The notes below the pieces were generated by a model, which saw only the letters and a program-made list of their open reading frames with translations, was not told the origin of the DNA and ran no database searches. Below, piece after piece: positions 24,498-33,022 of a stretch of 64,000 bases of DNA. The DNA is taken from contig CAMYLV010000001.1 in NCBI GenBank assembly GCA_947259495.1, positions 96,670 to 160,669 on the forward strand, read 5' to 3'. Both the position numbers and the translations under genes were made by a program. Every line of letters begins with the position of its first letter. Position 1 is the first letter of the stretch. The DNA comes from an uncultured Desulfobacterales bacterium (GTDB lineage Bacteria; Desulfobacterota; Desulfobacteria; Desulfobacterales; JAHEIW01).

Positions 24498-25070
24498 TCA
24501 TTCCTGTGGAAAAAGCGTGCGTTCAACCAGGTCGCATAAGATGTGGCCCAGGGTGATATGGGCTTCCTGAATCCGGGCGGTATCATCGGATGGGGCCGTA
24601 AACACCAGTTTCGCACATTTAGCGAGGGCTCCGCCGCGGCCGGTCAATGCGATGGAAAAAATTTCTTTTTCATTGGCGACTTCAATGGCCTGAATGATGT
24701 TTCGAGAATTTCCGCTGGTGCTTATGCCCCAGGCAATATCATTTTTTTTGCCCAGTGCTTCGATCTGCTTTGAAAAAATGTCATCAAACCGATAATCGTT
24801 TCCAATGCTGGTCAAAATGGAGGTGTCGGTGGTTAAGGCAATGGCCGCCAGGGGAGGGCGTTCGATTTTAAAGCGGTTGACAAATTCAGCGGCCAGGTGC
24901 TGTGCATCCGCGGCACTGCCGCCGTTTCCGAAAATAAGAATTTTATTTCCGGCGCTGATACAGGCGGCTATTTTTTCAGCCGCAAAAATAATGCGATCAA
25001 GGTGCTTTTCGATAAATTGGCGCTTGATCTGAAGACTTTCTTCAAGCTGCTGCAAAATAATTTTTTTCAT
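24498..25070 (-). CDS. gmhA: Sedoheptulose 7-phosphate isomerase
   Basis: 190 residues of the SIS sugar isomerase fold. FGNGGSAADAQHLAAEF, ALTTDTSILTSIGNDYRFDDIF, GISTSGNSRNIIQAIEVA and AHITLGHILCDLVE match GmhA. It converts sedoheptulose 7-phosphate to D-glycero-D-manno-heptose 7-phosphate, the first step to the ADP-heptose used in the LPS inner core, which supports a Gram-negative envelope. It lies 13 bases after the TPR gene and upstream of the DHS-like gene on the minus strand. Confidence 0.92.
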   Translation of the reverse strand: MKKIILQQLEESLQIKRQFIEKHLDRIIFAAEKIAACISAGNKILIFGNGGSAADAQHLAAEFVNRFKIERPPLAAIALTTDTSILTSIGNDYRFDDIFSKQIEALGKKNDIAWGISTSGNSRNIIQAIEVANEKEIFSIALTGRGGALAKCAKLVFTAPSDDTARIQEAHITLGHILCDLVERTLFPQE

Positions 25071-25083
25071 AGCGTTATTTCAC

Positions 25084-26442
25084 TCAACCCGTTGAGCGCG
25101 ACGTTTTGGGTGGCAATTTACTTGCGATTTCCGTTATCACATCAGATGCGTCTTTACCAAGGCGCTCGGCTTGCTTAAATTCTCTTAAAGCATCATCCAG
25201 ACGATTTTGTTTGAGATAAAGCTGGCCCAATCGATACCGGAAAAGACCGTTATCAGGGGCAAGTTGAACACTTTCCTGGCAGAACATCTGGGCAATTTCC
25301 GGATTTTCTTCTTGCTCGGCAAACAAACACCCCATTGCCGATAAGGAAGCGGCATCGCCGGGATTATGTTTGATGGCCTTTTTATAGGCGGCAATAGCCG
25401 CGTCGACGTTGCCGATTTTCATATAGCATTCACCCAGATACCGAAAAACCGCACCCGATGCCGGCTCCAATAAAGCGGCATGTTTAAGAAATTTCTTACC
25501 GCTTTCGGGCTGTTTCATTTCCATCAGCAGCCTGCCGGTTTGAAAAGTGATTTCGAACACATCTTGATTGATGGCATTGGCTTTCAGAAAAAGATCAAGC
25601 GCCTTTTTGCGGTCGCCGTTCAACATGTGGGTAAAACCCATGTTGTACCAGGCCATGACTTCAAGATGATCCAACTTTACCGCTGATTGAAATTCCAATT
25701 TCGCCTTTTCATATTCTCCTAACAGACCATAGCAAACGCCCAGACTGTTGTGAACATTGATGTTCGTCGGATCCATTTTCAGGGCCTGTTGAAACTCTTC
25801 AATTGAACCTTTGATATCGCCTTGATCGAACAGTTGATCGCCACTGATGTTTAAGCTCACGGCATCAAAGATCATGGCGCTGTTAGGCCCCAAAAAAGCT
25901 GCATGATCCAATGCCTTGCGGGCGTTGTCCAGTACCTGCGCCGGTTGAAAACTGAGGGTCGGATATTCGGCGATGCCGGCGCTGACAGTTAAAGCGGCCT
26001 TATTTTTTGACGTCTGTTGAAATTGTTGTGCGAGTTTTAGACAGCTGGCGCTATTTTTTTGATCAAAAAAGGCGCCGAACAAACCCTGATTTAACAGGCC
26101 CCAGGTGCCATTGTGTTTCTTGCAAAAGGTATTAAATAATTTGACAGCCCTTTTATGGGCTACCGCCGGGTCGGCTTGCGGTTTCTTAGAATCGGTGGCC
26201 ACCTCATCATCGATCTGGAAAACAAGACCGGCAAACCGGGTAGCCGGGGTCAACTGCTCTAATGCATGATCCAAAAATGCTTGCCCTGTCAGCAGGCCGG
26301 GGTAAATGGATTGAATGGCCTTTTGGATCCTAACGGGGATTTGAATTCGCTTGTTTTGCAAATCATCTGCTTCGGCCTTGGCGTGCAGGAAATGCCGCGT
26401 AGATTCCCGGTGGTGATAGAGTTCAGATTGGTCTTTTCGCAT
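25084..26442 (-). CDS. TPR protein with degenerate GGDEF-like N-terminal domain
   Basis: 452 residues. Residues 60-205 look like a GGDEF-type fold: ALTVSAGIAEYPTLSF and NARKALDHAAFLGPNSAMIFD match the C-terminal strands of diguanylate cyclases. The GGDEF signature itself is absent (GLLNQGLFGAFFDQ occupies its place), so no cyclase activity is expected. Residues 205-440 carry about six tetratricopeptide repeats (for example GDIKGSIEEFQQALKMDPTN, GNVDAAIAAYKKAIKHNPGD). It is probably a scaffold or nucleotide sensor. Its start overlaps the selA stop region, so the two are likely co-transcribed. Confidence 0.75.
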   Translation of the reverse strand: MRKDQSELYHHRESTRHFLHAKAEADDLQNKRIQIPVRIQKAIQSIYPGLLTGQAFLDHALEQLTPATRFAGLVFQIDDEVATDSKKPQADPAVAHKRAVKLFNTFCKKHNGTWGLLNQGLFGAFFDQKNSASCLKLAQQFQQTSKNKAALTVSAGIAEYPTLSFQPAQVLDNARKALDHAAFLGPNSAMIFDAVSLNISGDQLFDQGDIKGSIEEFQQALKMDPTNINVHNSLGVCYGLLGEYEKAKLEFQSAVKLDHLEVMAWYNMGFTHMLNGDRKKALDLFLKANAINQDVFEITFQTGRLLMEMKQPESGKKFLKHAALLEPASGAVFRYLGECYMKIGNVDAAIAAYKKAIKHNPGDAASLSAMGCLFAEQEENPEIAQMFCQESVQLAPDNGLFRYRLGQLYLKQNRLDDALREFKQAERLGKDASDVITEIASKLPPKTSRSTG

Positions 26443-26443
26443 A

Positions 26444-27898
26444 TCAAGCCTTCATTATCCGATTTTCAAATGCAATTTCAATAGTTGCGTACTCATCTTC
26501 CTGGATCGTTCGGGGATCCATGACAAATAAATCGTCTTCAATTCTACCAATAATTGGCGGGTTGTTGTTCCGCATCATTTTTTCCACAGTGTTTGGTGAG
26601 AGACCATCAATTTGGATGCCAACGCACAAACTGGGGAGGTCGATGAGGGGTAATGCACCCCCACCGGTTTTGGAAGCGCTCTCCAGAAGCCGAATGTGCA
26701 TGCGGGGGCCGCCGATTCGCTTTAAGCGATCAGCAAAGCCCTGGGCGCGGTCTTGAATCTCCGGCAGCGGAAGCATGATCATGCGCAATGTAGGTATAGT
26801 GCGCGCCGCTTTCTCTTCATCACGATATAATCGCAAGGTGCCCTCCAGAGCGGCCAGGGTGAGTTTGTCAATCCGCAGCGCCCGCGTAATCGGATTTTTC
26901 TTGATCGCGTCAATGACCCTCTTTTTCCCGACGATAATGCCGGCTTGAGGACCACCAAGGAGCTTGTCGCCGCTAAAGGCAACCACATCCGCTCCAGCGG
27001 TCACGGATTCCTGCACGGTGGGTTCTTTTAGCAGGCCAAACCTCGAAAAATCGATAAACGTTCCACTGCCCAGATCCTCCATGACCGGCAATTGATGCGC
27101 TGCGCCTAAATCTACGAGTTCACGTAGTGATACCTCCGCTGTGAAGCCGACGACGTTGTAGTTGCTGGTGTGGACTTTTAAAAGCAAGCCGGTGTTCGGG
27201 CCGATGGCGTTTTCATAATCCCTTAGATGCGTGCGGTTGGTGGTTCCGACCTCTTTCAGGATACCGCCGCTTTTAGCCATCACATCCGGCACGCGGAAGG
27301 AGCCGCCAATTTCAACGAGTTCACCGCGAGAGACAATCACCTCTCTGTCCCGCGCGAGGGTTTCCAGACTTAAAAGGACCGCACCGGCATTGTTGTTGAC
27401 CACCAGGGCTGCTTCAGCCCCGCTGATTTCACAGATCAACTCCTCGACGCTGCTATAGCGCGATCCCCTCCTGCCAGCGGCCAGATCATATTCCAGGTTG
27501 GAATAGCGGCCGGCAATCGTTACCAGATTGTCAATAACCTCAGGCGCCAGCAGCGAGCGGCCCAGATTCGTATGGACCACGATACCGGTTGCATTAATCG
27601 TGCGTTTTAGATTCGGTGTCATGGCCTGGTGAACCACGTTTTTAACGACCTCGATCATCCGTGCGTCCGACACGCTGTCTTCATTCATGGCGGGATCATT
27701 GTCGAGGATTTGCTGTCGCCTGTGGCCAACCACCTTGCGGATTGAATTGACCACAACCGTGTGCGGGATGCTTTCAATGAAGGTTTCTTTGGCGACAAGG
27801 GCCATCAGGGAATCCACAGCCGGAAGCGCGCGCAGCAGGGCCTGCTGGTCCGGGCTGATGGGCACCAATTTTTTCTTTTGTAATTTTGCTTTGGTCAT
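26444..27898 (-). CDS. selA: L-seryl-tRNA(Sec) selenium transferase
   Basis: 484 residues of the PLP-dependent SelA family. TGIVVHTNLGRSLLAPE, GSRYSSVEELICEISGAEAA, NNNAGAVLLSLETLA, LVEIGGSFRVPDVM and FSGDKLLGGPQAGIIVG (PLP-binding Lys) are diagnostic. It converts seryl-tRNA(Sec) to selenocysteyl-tRNA(Sec) using selenophosphate. Its presence means the organism decodes UGA as selenocysteine, which bears directly on the in-frame TGA gene at 58184-58369. selB and selD are not in the window; selB often follows selA, but here a TPR gene does. Confidence 0.95.
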   Translation of the reverse strand: MTKAKLQKKKLVPISPDQQALLRALPAVDSLMALVAKETFIESIPHTVVVNSIRKVVGHRRQQILDNDPAMNEDSVSDARMIEVVKNVVHQAMTPNLKRTINATGIVVHTNLGRSLLAPEVIDNLVTIAGRYSNLEYDLAAGRRGSRYSSVEELICEISGAEAALVVNNNAGAVLLSLETLARDREVIVSRGELVEIGGSFRVPDVMAKSGGILKEVGTTNRTHLRDYENAIGPNTGLLLKVHTSNYNVVGFTAEVSLRELVDLGAAHQLPVMEDLGSGTFIDFSRFGLLKEPTVQESVTAGADVVAFSGDKLLGGPQAGIIVGKKRVIDAIKKNPITRALRIDKLTLAALEGTLRLYRDEEKAARTIPTLRMIMLPLPEIQDRAQGFADRLKRIGGPRMHIRLLESASKTGGGALPLIDLPSLCVGIQIDGLSPNTVEKMMRNNNPPIIGRIEDDLFVMDPRTIQEDEYATIEIAFENRIMKA

Positions 27899-27962
27899 GA
27901 TGTTAATCTGCAGGCATAGCGCTTAACACTTCTGTCTGGCTCCTTTATCAGCAGCTTCGGGC

Positions 27963-29315
27963 TTACATCAGGGCCAGCTCAGGTGATGACTCCAGCACCT
28001 TTATAGGAATATGGTCGATAAGCTTTGGAAAGTCAGAAATCGTCAATCCGATGGCTTCCAGCCGGGAAGCGAGGGTGTCGGTATTTATTCGTTCCAGCTC
28101 CAGTCCGGCGTGAAATCTGCTCATCAGCAGATCGGCCAGGTAAACAATATGCACTAGCGCATCGTGTTGGGCCGCGTTTTCAGGCTGGTGGTGATGCCGG
28201 ATAGTTTCAATCAGGGATTCCGGCAATGACCAGTTTATCGCTAACTCAGCGCCCACTTCGGTATGATCGGTTCCGAGCACCTGTTTTTCCACTTCGGAGA
28301 AATTTTTTTCTTCCTGATTTAATTCTCGATAAAAGAGCGGAAATCCAGATTGGATGAATTGATCAAGTGCCACCTTGCCGATATCATGCAGCAGACCCGC
28401 CGTGTAGGCCAAAGCGGGATCCGCTCGGCCGGTTAAGACCGCCAATTTTTCGGCAATCACTGCCGTTCCGATTGCATGATGGTATATGCCGCCCTTACAC
28501 AGAGAATAACCCGAACCAATCTGTTTAAAGAAGTTATCCAAAGACGCCGAAATAACAAACTTCAGAAAAAGATGTTGCCCCAGCATGACCAACGCATGGT
28601 CCAAAGACTCGATCTTGTTACGAAGGGCAAACATGACCGAATTGCAAAGCCTCAGCGTCCTGGCGCTGAGGACCTGATCCTTTCGAATCTCCTCGGATAC
28701 TTTTATTATTTCATAATGGTCTGTATTGATGATTCGCAATAGTTTTAAGGCAATTTGCGGAATGGGCTGCAAATCTTTTATGGATTGACTGATATCCCGG
28801 GGTTTTGGGATTTTAACATCGGCATCGGCTGACAGCTTGTCAAACCCAGCCGGCTCGATATGAAATCGACCCGTGTTCAGGTCCAACTCGAGCCGGCAGG
28901 TGAAAAATCCACCGGTTTCCAATTTCTCGACCTGTATGTTTTCCGCGCGAATTAGCTGCATGACTTGCTCGGCGGTCCGCCCGCCGATATCCATTTCGAA
29001 ATCGGTATCGTTTACCGGGCCCACCAGCGCCCCACCGGCGATGCAGGCTTTTACATTTTCAGCTGTAGCCCCTGCATCGTACAAAGCCTGAACAAAGGGT
29101 GGAAAACCGGTAGATGCGTATTTTTCGGGCTGAAACGTGTCGCCCGGGGTTGCCGGCTCAGGGAGCAGCAAATGGATCAAACCACCGACGCCGGCGACCG
29201 GATCATGAAGCGCCACGCCCACACACGTTCCCAGATAGGCCTCCAAGACTATTGGTTTTTGGGTATCAATACGATAGCTTCCGGCAGCTACGTGGTAGCG
29301 GTGTTTTTCCGGCAT
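27963..29315 (-). CDS. CheD (receptor deamidase-like) domain fused to an HDOD signalling domain
   Basis: 450 residues. Residues 5-160 are CheD-like: LGTCVGVALHD with Cys31 and GGLIHLLLPEP with His48 match the catalytic Cys-His of chemoreceptor glutamine deamidases; the Thr found six residues before Cys in CheD is Glu here. Residues 185-400 are an HDOD domain: LQPIPQIALKLLRII, LSARTLRLCNS and SLDHALVMLG, with a true His-Asp pair in AGLLHDIGKVALDQ. CheD deamidates chemoreceptors and binds CheC/CheY. The fusion suggests deamidation tied to a regulatory HDOD output. No other che genes are nearby. Confidence 0.82.
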   Translation of the reverse strand: MPEKHRYHVAAGSYRIDTQKPIVLEAYLGTCVGVALHDPVAGVGGLIHLLLPEPATPGDTFQPEKYASTGFPPFVQALYDAGATAENVKACIAGGALVGPVNDTDFEMDIGGRTAEQVMQLIRAENIQVEKLETGGFFTCRLELDLNTGRFHIEPAGFDKLSADADVKIPKPRDISQSIKDLQPIPQIALKLLRIINTDHYEIIKVSEEIRKDQVLSARTLRLCNSVMFALRNKIESLDHALVMLGQHLFLKFVISASLDNFFKQIGSGYSLCKGGIYHHAIGTAVIAEKLAVLTGRADPALAYTAGLLHDIGKVALDQFIQSGFPLFYRELNQEEKNFSEVEKQVLGTDHTEVGAELAINWSLPESLIETIRHHHQPENAAQHDALVHIVYLADLLMSRFHAGLELERINTDTLASRLEAIGLTISDFPKLIDHIPIKVLESSPELALM

Positions 29316-29501
29316 CAGGATTGTCCTATCGCTCCATCAGGTGGGCGTATATTGGATATTTATCTGTAAAGATTACAAATTTATTATATATCATTATAAA
29401 GTCAATTGTTTCAACAGATTTCTCAACTGTGCAAGTCCGGGAAAGAAAATTTACTTTATGATCCAATTCATATAAGATATAAAATTATATCAGGTTTCAG
29501 T

Positions 29502-29592
29502 ATTCGGGTTTCAGCTTCTGGTCTGGAGGAGTTCCGGTACCGTCTATTCTGACACCTTCTAGCACAGACACTCGGTAGGTTGAAACCCGGAT
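29502..29592. other. Long stem-loop in the leader region of rfbB
   Basis: ATTCGGGTTTCA (29502-29513) pairs with TGAAACCCGGAT (29581-29592), with one G-T pair, and GTCTG (29521-29525) can pair with CAGAC (29565-29569) inside it. The other parts of the gap (29316-29501 and 29593-29648) are AT-rich with no gene seen. It is either an untranslated-leader structure of the rfbB transcript or another of the inverted intergenic elements. There is no T-run after it. Confidence 0.4.
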
Positions 29593-29648
29593 TACTCTAA
29601 AGAGCCCAAACTTTCCATAGCGGTTTCACGAGAAAAGCAGGAGCTTCG

Positions 29649-30707
29649 ATGCAAAATATTTTAGTTACCGGTGGCTGTGGCTTCATCGGTACAAATTTTA
29701 TATTCTATATGCTGTCAGCGGCCGATTACAAGGGGCGAATTATCAACGTCGATAAACTGACCTATGCCGGCAATCCGGATAATCTGGTGGCTGCCGAAAA
29801 AAAATTTAAGGAGCGCTACATTTTCCACCAGGCCGACATCTGTGACGCCCGGGCATTAGTGGATATATTTGATCTTTATGCGGTGGATGCCATCTGTAAT
29901 TTTGCCGCTGAATCACATGTCGACCGCTCAATCGTTAAGCCGGATGCCTTCATTAAAACCAATATTGAGGGTACCTTTTGCCTGCTGGAATTAGCCCGCC
30001 AGTTCCAACATCAACTGGAATTGTTTCACCATGTGAGCACCGACGAGGTCTATGGCTCATTGGGTAGGGACGGTCACTTCACCGAAGAAACGCCCTATCG
30101 GCCCAACAGTCCCTATTCGGCTTCCAAAGCATCTTCCGATCATCTGGTCAGAGCATATTTTAAAACCTATGGTCTGCCGGTGACAATTTCCAATTGTTCA
30201 AACAATTACGGCCCCTATCAGTTCCCCGAAAAAATGGTCCCGCTGATTATTCTAAATGCTCTGGAGGGCAAGCCCCTTCCGGTCTACGGTAAGGGGCTCA
30301 ATGTGAGAGACTGGCTATATGTAATCGATCACTGCCAGGCGATTTGGGAGATAATGAAAGCAGGGCGCCGGGGTGAAACCTACAATATCGGCGGGCAATG
30401 TGAAATGGCCAACATCGATCTGGTCGGCCGCATCTGCGACCTGCTCGACGAGATCGCACCGCGGCCTGATGCGCCTCCGCGCCGCGAGCTGATTAGGTTT
30501 GTAAAGGACAGGCCCGGGCATGACATGCGGTATGCCATCGACTTCAGCAAACTGACGGATGAACTGGGCTGGATGCCGCATGAGTCGTTTGAAAGCGGAA
30601 TCCAAAAAACCATTCACTGGTACCTGGACAATCAGGCCTGGGTGGAGCTGGTCAAAAGCGGTGCGCACTATCAGCGTTGGATGAAGCAACAGTATGGTGG
30701 AGGATAA
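29649..30707 (+). CDS. rfbB: dTDP-glucose 4,6-dehydratase
   Basis: 352 residues of the extended short-chain dehydrogenase family. TGGCGFIGTNFI binds NAD, HVSTDEVYGSLG holds the catalytic Thr-Asp-Glu of this dehydratase, and YSASKASSDHLVRAY is the YxxxK motif. NNYGPYQFPEKMVPLII is typical of RmlB/RfbB. It makes dTDP-4-keto-6-deoxyglucose for rhamnose and other O-antigen sugars. GGAGC sits 5 bases before ATG 29649. The other rhamnose genes are not adjacent. Confidence 0.95.
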   Translation: MQNILVTGGCGFIGTNFIFYMLSAADYKGRIINVDKLTYAGNPDNLVAAEKKFKERYIFHQADICDARALVDIFDLYAVDAICNFAAESHVDRSIVKPDAFIKTNIEGTFCLLELARQFQHQLELFHHVSTDEVYGSLGRDGHFTEETPYRPNSPYSASKASSDHLVRAYFKTYGLPVTISNCSNNYGPYQFPEKMVPLIILNALEGKPLPVYGKGLNVRDWLYVIDHCQAIWEIMKAGRRGETYNIGGQCEMANIDLVGRICDLLDEIAPRPDAPPRRELIRFVKDRPGHDMRYAIDFSKLTDELGWMPHESFESGIQKTIHWYLDNQAWVELVKSGAHYQRWMKQQYGGG

Positions 30708-30763
30708 AAAATATTGGAGTCGTATAGCCACATTAAACAAACAAAGGACTTTATGCGAGTGTT

Positions 30764-31495
30764 ATGAAACCAGCTAAAGACCGAATTATATTCCCCCTGG
30801 ATGTCGCGACAGTTGATGAAGCCAAAAAATATGTTGTATTGTTGTCCGAGAACGTGGGGCTGTTTAAGGTCGGGCTGGAACTGTTTATTCAGGCCGGTCC
30901 TGAAATTATTGGGTTCATCCATTCACAGACTCAGGCACGGGTGTTTCTCGATCTCAAGCTGCATGACATACCGGCTACGGTGGGGCGGGCCATGGCGCGT
31001 ATCGCAGATTTGGGTGTTGCCTTTGCCACGGTCCATGTGGGCGAGACCCGGCGGATGCTGGCTGCGGCGGTCGACGGCAGCGGCGGCAGGGTGGCGATTC
31101 TGGGTGTTACGGTCTTAACCAGTGTCTCGGCCGAGGATCTGAAATCAGCCGGTTTTCGCAAGGATTTTTATAACGACATGCTGCTGACCGTGATGGAAAG
31201 AGCGGCGATAGCCCATGCAGCCGGCTGTGCCGGTGTCATTTGCTCGGGTCTTGAAGTGAGTCGGATCAAGGATAAAATGGGACAGAATTTTTTGGCGGTG
31301 ACGCCGGGAATACGTCCGGCCTGGGCGGTGACGGCAGAAGAGGATCAACGCCGGATTACCACACCGGAGGAGGCCATCAGCGCCGGCGCGGATTATCTGG
31401 TCATCGGCCGGCCGATTCGGGATGCAAAGGATCCCGCAAAGGCGGCGGCTCGCATTGCCGCCGAGATTGAAAATACCGGCAGCAAAAAAGAATAA
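30764..31495 (+). CDS. pyrF: Orotidine 5'-phosphate decarboxylase
   Basis: 243 residues, TIM barrel. Last step of UMP synthesis. FLDLKLHDIPATVGRAM carries the catalytic Asp-Lys array. IIFPLDVATVDEA, VTVLTSVS, VCSGLEVSRIK, VTPGIRPAW and GADYLVIGRPIRDAKDP match PyrF throughout. It lies 56 bases after rfbB on the same strand and may be co-transcribed with it. A minus-strand terminator follows at once. Confidence 0.95.
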   Translation: MKPAKDRIIFPLDVATVDEAKKYVVLLSENVGLFKVGLELFIQAGPEIIGFIHSQTQARVFLDLKLHDIPATVGRAMARIADLGVAFATVHVGETRRMLAAAVDGSGGRVAILGVTVLTSVSAEDLKSAGFRKDFYNDMLLTVMERAAIAHAAGCAGVICSGLEVSRIKDKMGQNFLAVTPGIRPAWAVTAEEDQRRITTPEEAISAGADYLVIGRPIRDAKDPAKAAARIAAEIENTGSKKE

Positions 31496-31521
31496 AAAAG
31501 CAGGGCCATTTCTGGCCCTGC
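31496..31521 (-). terminator. Intrinsic terminator of the OmpA-family gene
   Basis: GCAGGGCCA (31500-31508) pairs with TGGCCCTGC (31513-31521), a 9-bp GC-rich stem with loop TTTC. An A-run on the plus strand (31494-31499) becomes a T-run on the minus strand, so it ends transcripts of the gene at 31561-32241. It also sits right after the pyrF stop. Confidence 0.8.
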
Positions 31522-31560
31522 TGTATATAACAAAACAGGTTTAGGTTTTTGCCACATTTT

Positions 31561-32241
31561 TTACCGTACGGGAAGTAACAAAATTTCAATTCTGCGATTC
31601 TGTTTTCGCCCTTCCTCGGTCTCGTTTGATTCGAGCGGTTTGTAATAGCTGAAGCCGCTGGCCGTTAATCTTTCGGGTTCGATTTCTCCCTTTTCCTGCA
31701 AAAAGCGCACGACAGCGGTAGCCCTGGCGGCCGATAATTCCCAGTTGGTTGGGTATTTACCCAGCAATGCTGAGCCGATTTTCACATCATCTGTGTGCCC
31801 TTCGACCACAATAAGCTGATCACGGTTATCTTTGAAAGAATTTGCTAAATTCAACAGCGCTTCCTGGCCTTCGGGTTTGACATTCACACTGCCGGAATCG
31901 AACAAAATTTTATCGACAAATGTTACTTTTAGTTTTCCTTCGATTTCCTCTATTCGGACGTCCTTGTTGGCAATCTGTGCTTTAAGATTGTTTTCGATTT
32001 CTTTGCGCGTTTGATCCAATTCCGAGATTTCTTCTTTCTGAACCAGAACAGTTGACCTTTCTTTTTCCAGCTCACGATTTAACTGCGCAATCTGCTCTGA
32101 TAGGCCCTTGTTTTCTTGTATCATTTGGGCCTGGGTTTTACTCATCTGATTTTCAAGTTCGACATACTTGCTTTTTGAGACACAGGAGAAAAAAAACAAA
32201 AAACACAGGCTCAAGACGATAAACGTGAATTTTCTAGACAT
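31561..32241 (-). CDS. OmpA-family peptidoglycan-binding lipoprotein
   Basis: 226 residues. The signal is MSRKFTFIVLSLCFLFFF with Cys as the likely lipidation site (FFSC). Residues 28-105 form a coiled coil (LENQMSKTQAQMIQENKG...). The C-terminal OmpA domain has ILFDSGSVNVKPEGQEALL, VVEGHTDDVKIG, NWELSAARATAVVRFL and SNETEEGRKQNRRIEILL, including the Asp and Arg that bind diaminopimelate. It should tether the outer membrane to the wall. ATG 32241 has a perfect AAGGAGG site; the frame stays open far upstream, but that part is repeat sequence. Confidence 0.9.
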   Translation of the reverse strand: MSRKFTFIVLSLCFLFFFSCVSKSKYVELENQMSKTQAQMIQENKGLSEQIAQLNRELEKERSTVLVQKEEISELDQTRKEIENNLKAQIANKDVRIEEIEGKLKVTFVDKILFDSGSVNVKPEGQEALLNLANSFKDNRDQLIVVEGHTDDVKIGSALLGKYPTNWELSAARATAVVRFLQEKGEIEPERLTASGFSYYKPLESNETEEGRKQNRRIEILLLPVR

Positions 32242-32488
32242 GGCCAACCTCCTTTTTCCTATGATTTTGATTGATCTGTAAATTTGATTTGAGTTTGAAT
32301 ATTGTTTTCGCAAACACCCCTTATCCGATGGTTTCTTACTCACATTCATAAGCAAAACAGGAATTTTGAAATTTGTCAAATATTTCGTCTGCCCCGCCGG
32401 GTGGGAAATTGGATGTTGAACCATACTGCCGGGTGCTGTCTGGTTAGCGTTGGGTAAGCAGTGGCACTGGACCCCATGCCAGATACAA

Positions 32489-32520
32489 AAACCCCGTTTT
32501 TCGATTGTAAAACGGGGTTT
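32489..32520. terminator. Bidirectional hairpin, likely intrinsic terminator
   Basis: AAACCCCGTTTT (32489-32500) pairs perfectly with AAAACGGGGTTT (32509-32520) around an 8-base loop. A- and T-tracts flank the GC stem on both sides, so it could stop transcription from either direction. It directly abuts repeat A copy 6. Confidence 0.6.
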
Positions 32521-32629
32521 ATACCGCTTTCCATAATTATGTTCCGGAATACGGAAGTGCGGCATAAGGGGTTGTAGAAAAAACGTTCTAATACCAGAAT
32601 GCTTTTTTTGACAAGCCCTATAAAGCATC
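32519..32629. repeat. Double-hairpin repeat A, copy 6 (full)
   Basis: TTATACCGCTTTCCATAAT, GTTCCGGAATACGGAAGTGCGGCATAA, then GGGGTTGTAGAAAAAACGTT, and the closing arm GCTTTTTTTGACAAGCCCTATA. It is in the opposite orientation to copy 1. The neighbouring stretch 32630-32851 has no gene with a start codon; a 38-codon open stretch on the minus strand (32654-32757) reads protein-like and may be a remnant. Confidence 0.75.
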
Positions 32630-32851
32630 CCGGATCCGGTGCTTTAATAATCCGCTCGGTTTTTTAAAATGGCAGTAGCACAAGGATATTCCAAGACATT
32701 GAGCATTTTCAACCCTTGCGGCGCCTTACGGTTGGCCGAATCCTTGCGCTGTAGTTGACCTTAGCAGGTCTCATGTGACGAAGTCAACATTGATGCAAAG
32801 TTTAAGCAGCAATAAATTCGGCCCCTGCCGGACAATGTAAACCGACAGCGA

Positions 32852-32947
32852 TCAGAATATGTAAAAATATCGATACACAAATATACCCAAAATAAGGGCG
32901 CCGGCGAAAAGCGCAAAAAACACCTGCTCTCTGCTAAATTTCTTCAT
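32852..32947 (-). CDS. Possible 31-residue single-pass membrane peptide
   Basis: ATG 32947 opens a 31-codon frame ending TGA at 32852: a basic start (MKKFSREQ), then an unbroken hydrophobic stretch (VFFALFAGALILGIFVY) and an aromatic end. It has positive-inside orientation and the size of known membrane micropeptides. The ribosome site is weak (AAGG, 4 bases away). It lies 75 bases downstream of lysC on the same strand. No homologue is recognised, and a chance ORF is possible. Confidence 0.35.
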   Translation of the reverse strand: MKKFSREQVFFALFAGALILGIFVYRYFYIF

Positions 32948-33022
32948 GTACCTTGCTAAATTTAAAATCGCGGCGCACGCGCATTTTTCAAAGCGTAATG
33001 TGGGTCCTGCAATCTGTATGGG

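Noticed and set aside
32455..32475. Sigma-54 promoter (TGGCAC-like)
   Set aside because: The required GC at the -12 position is not at the right distance.
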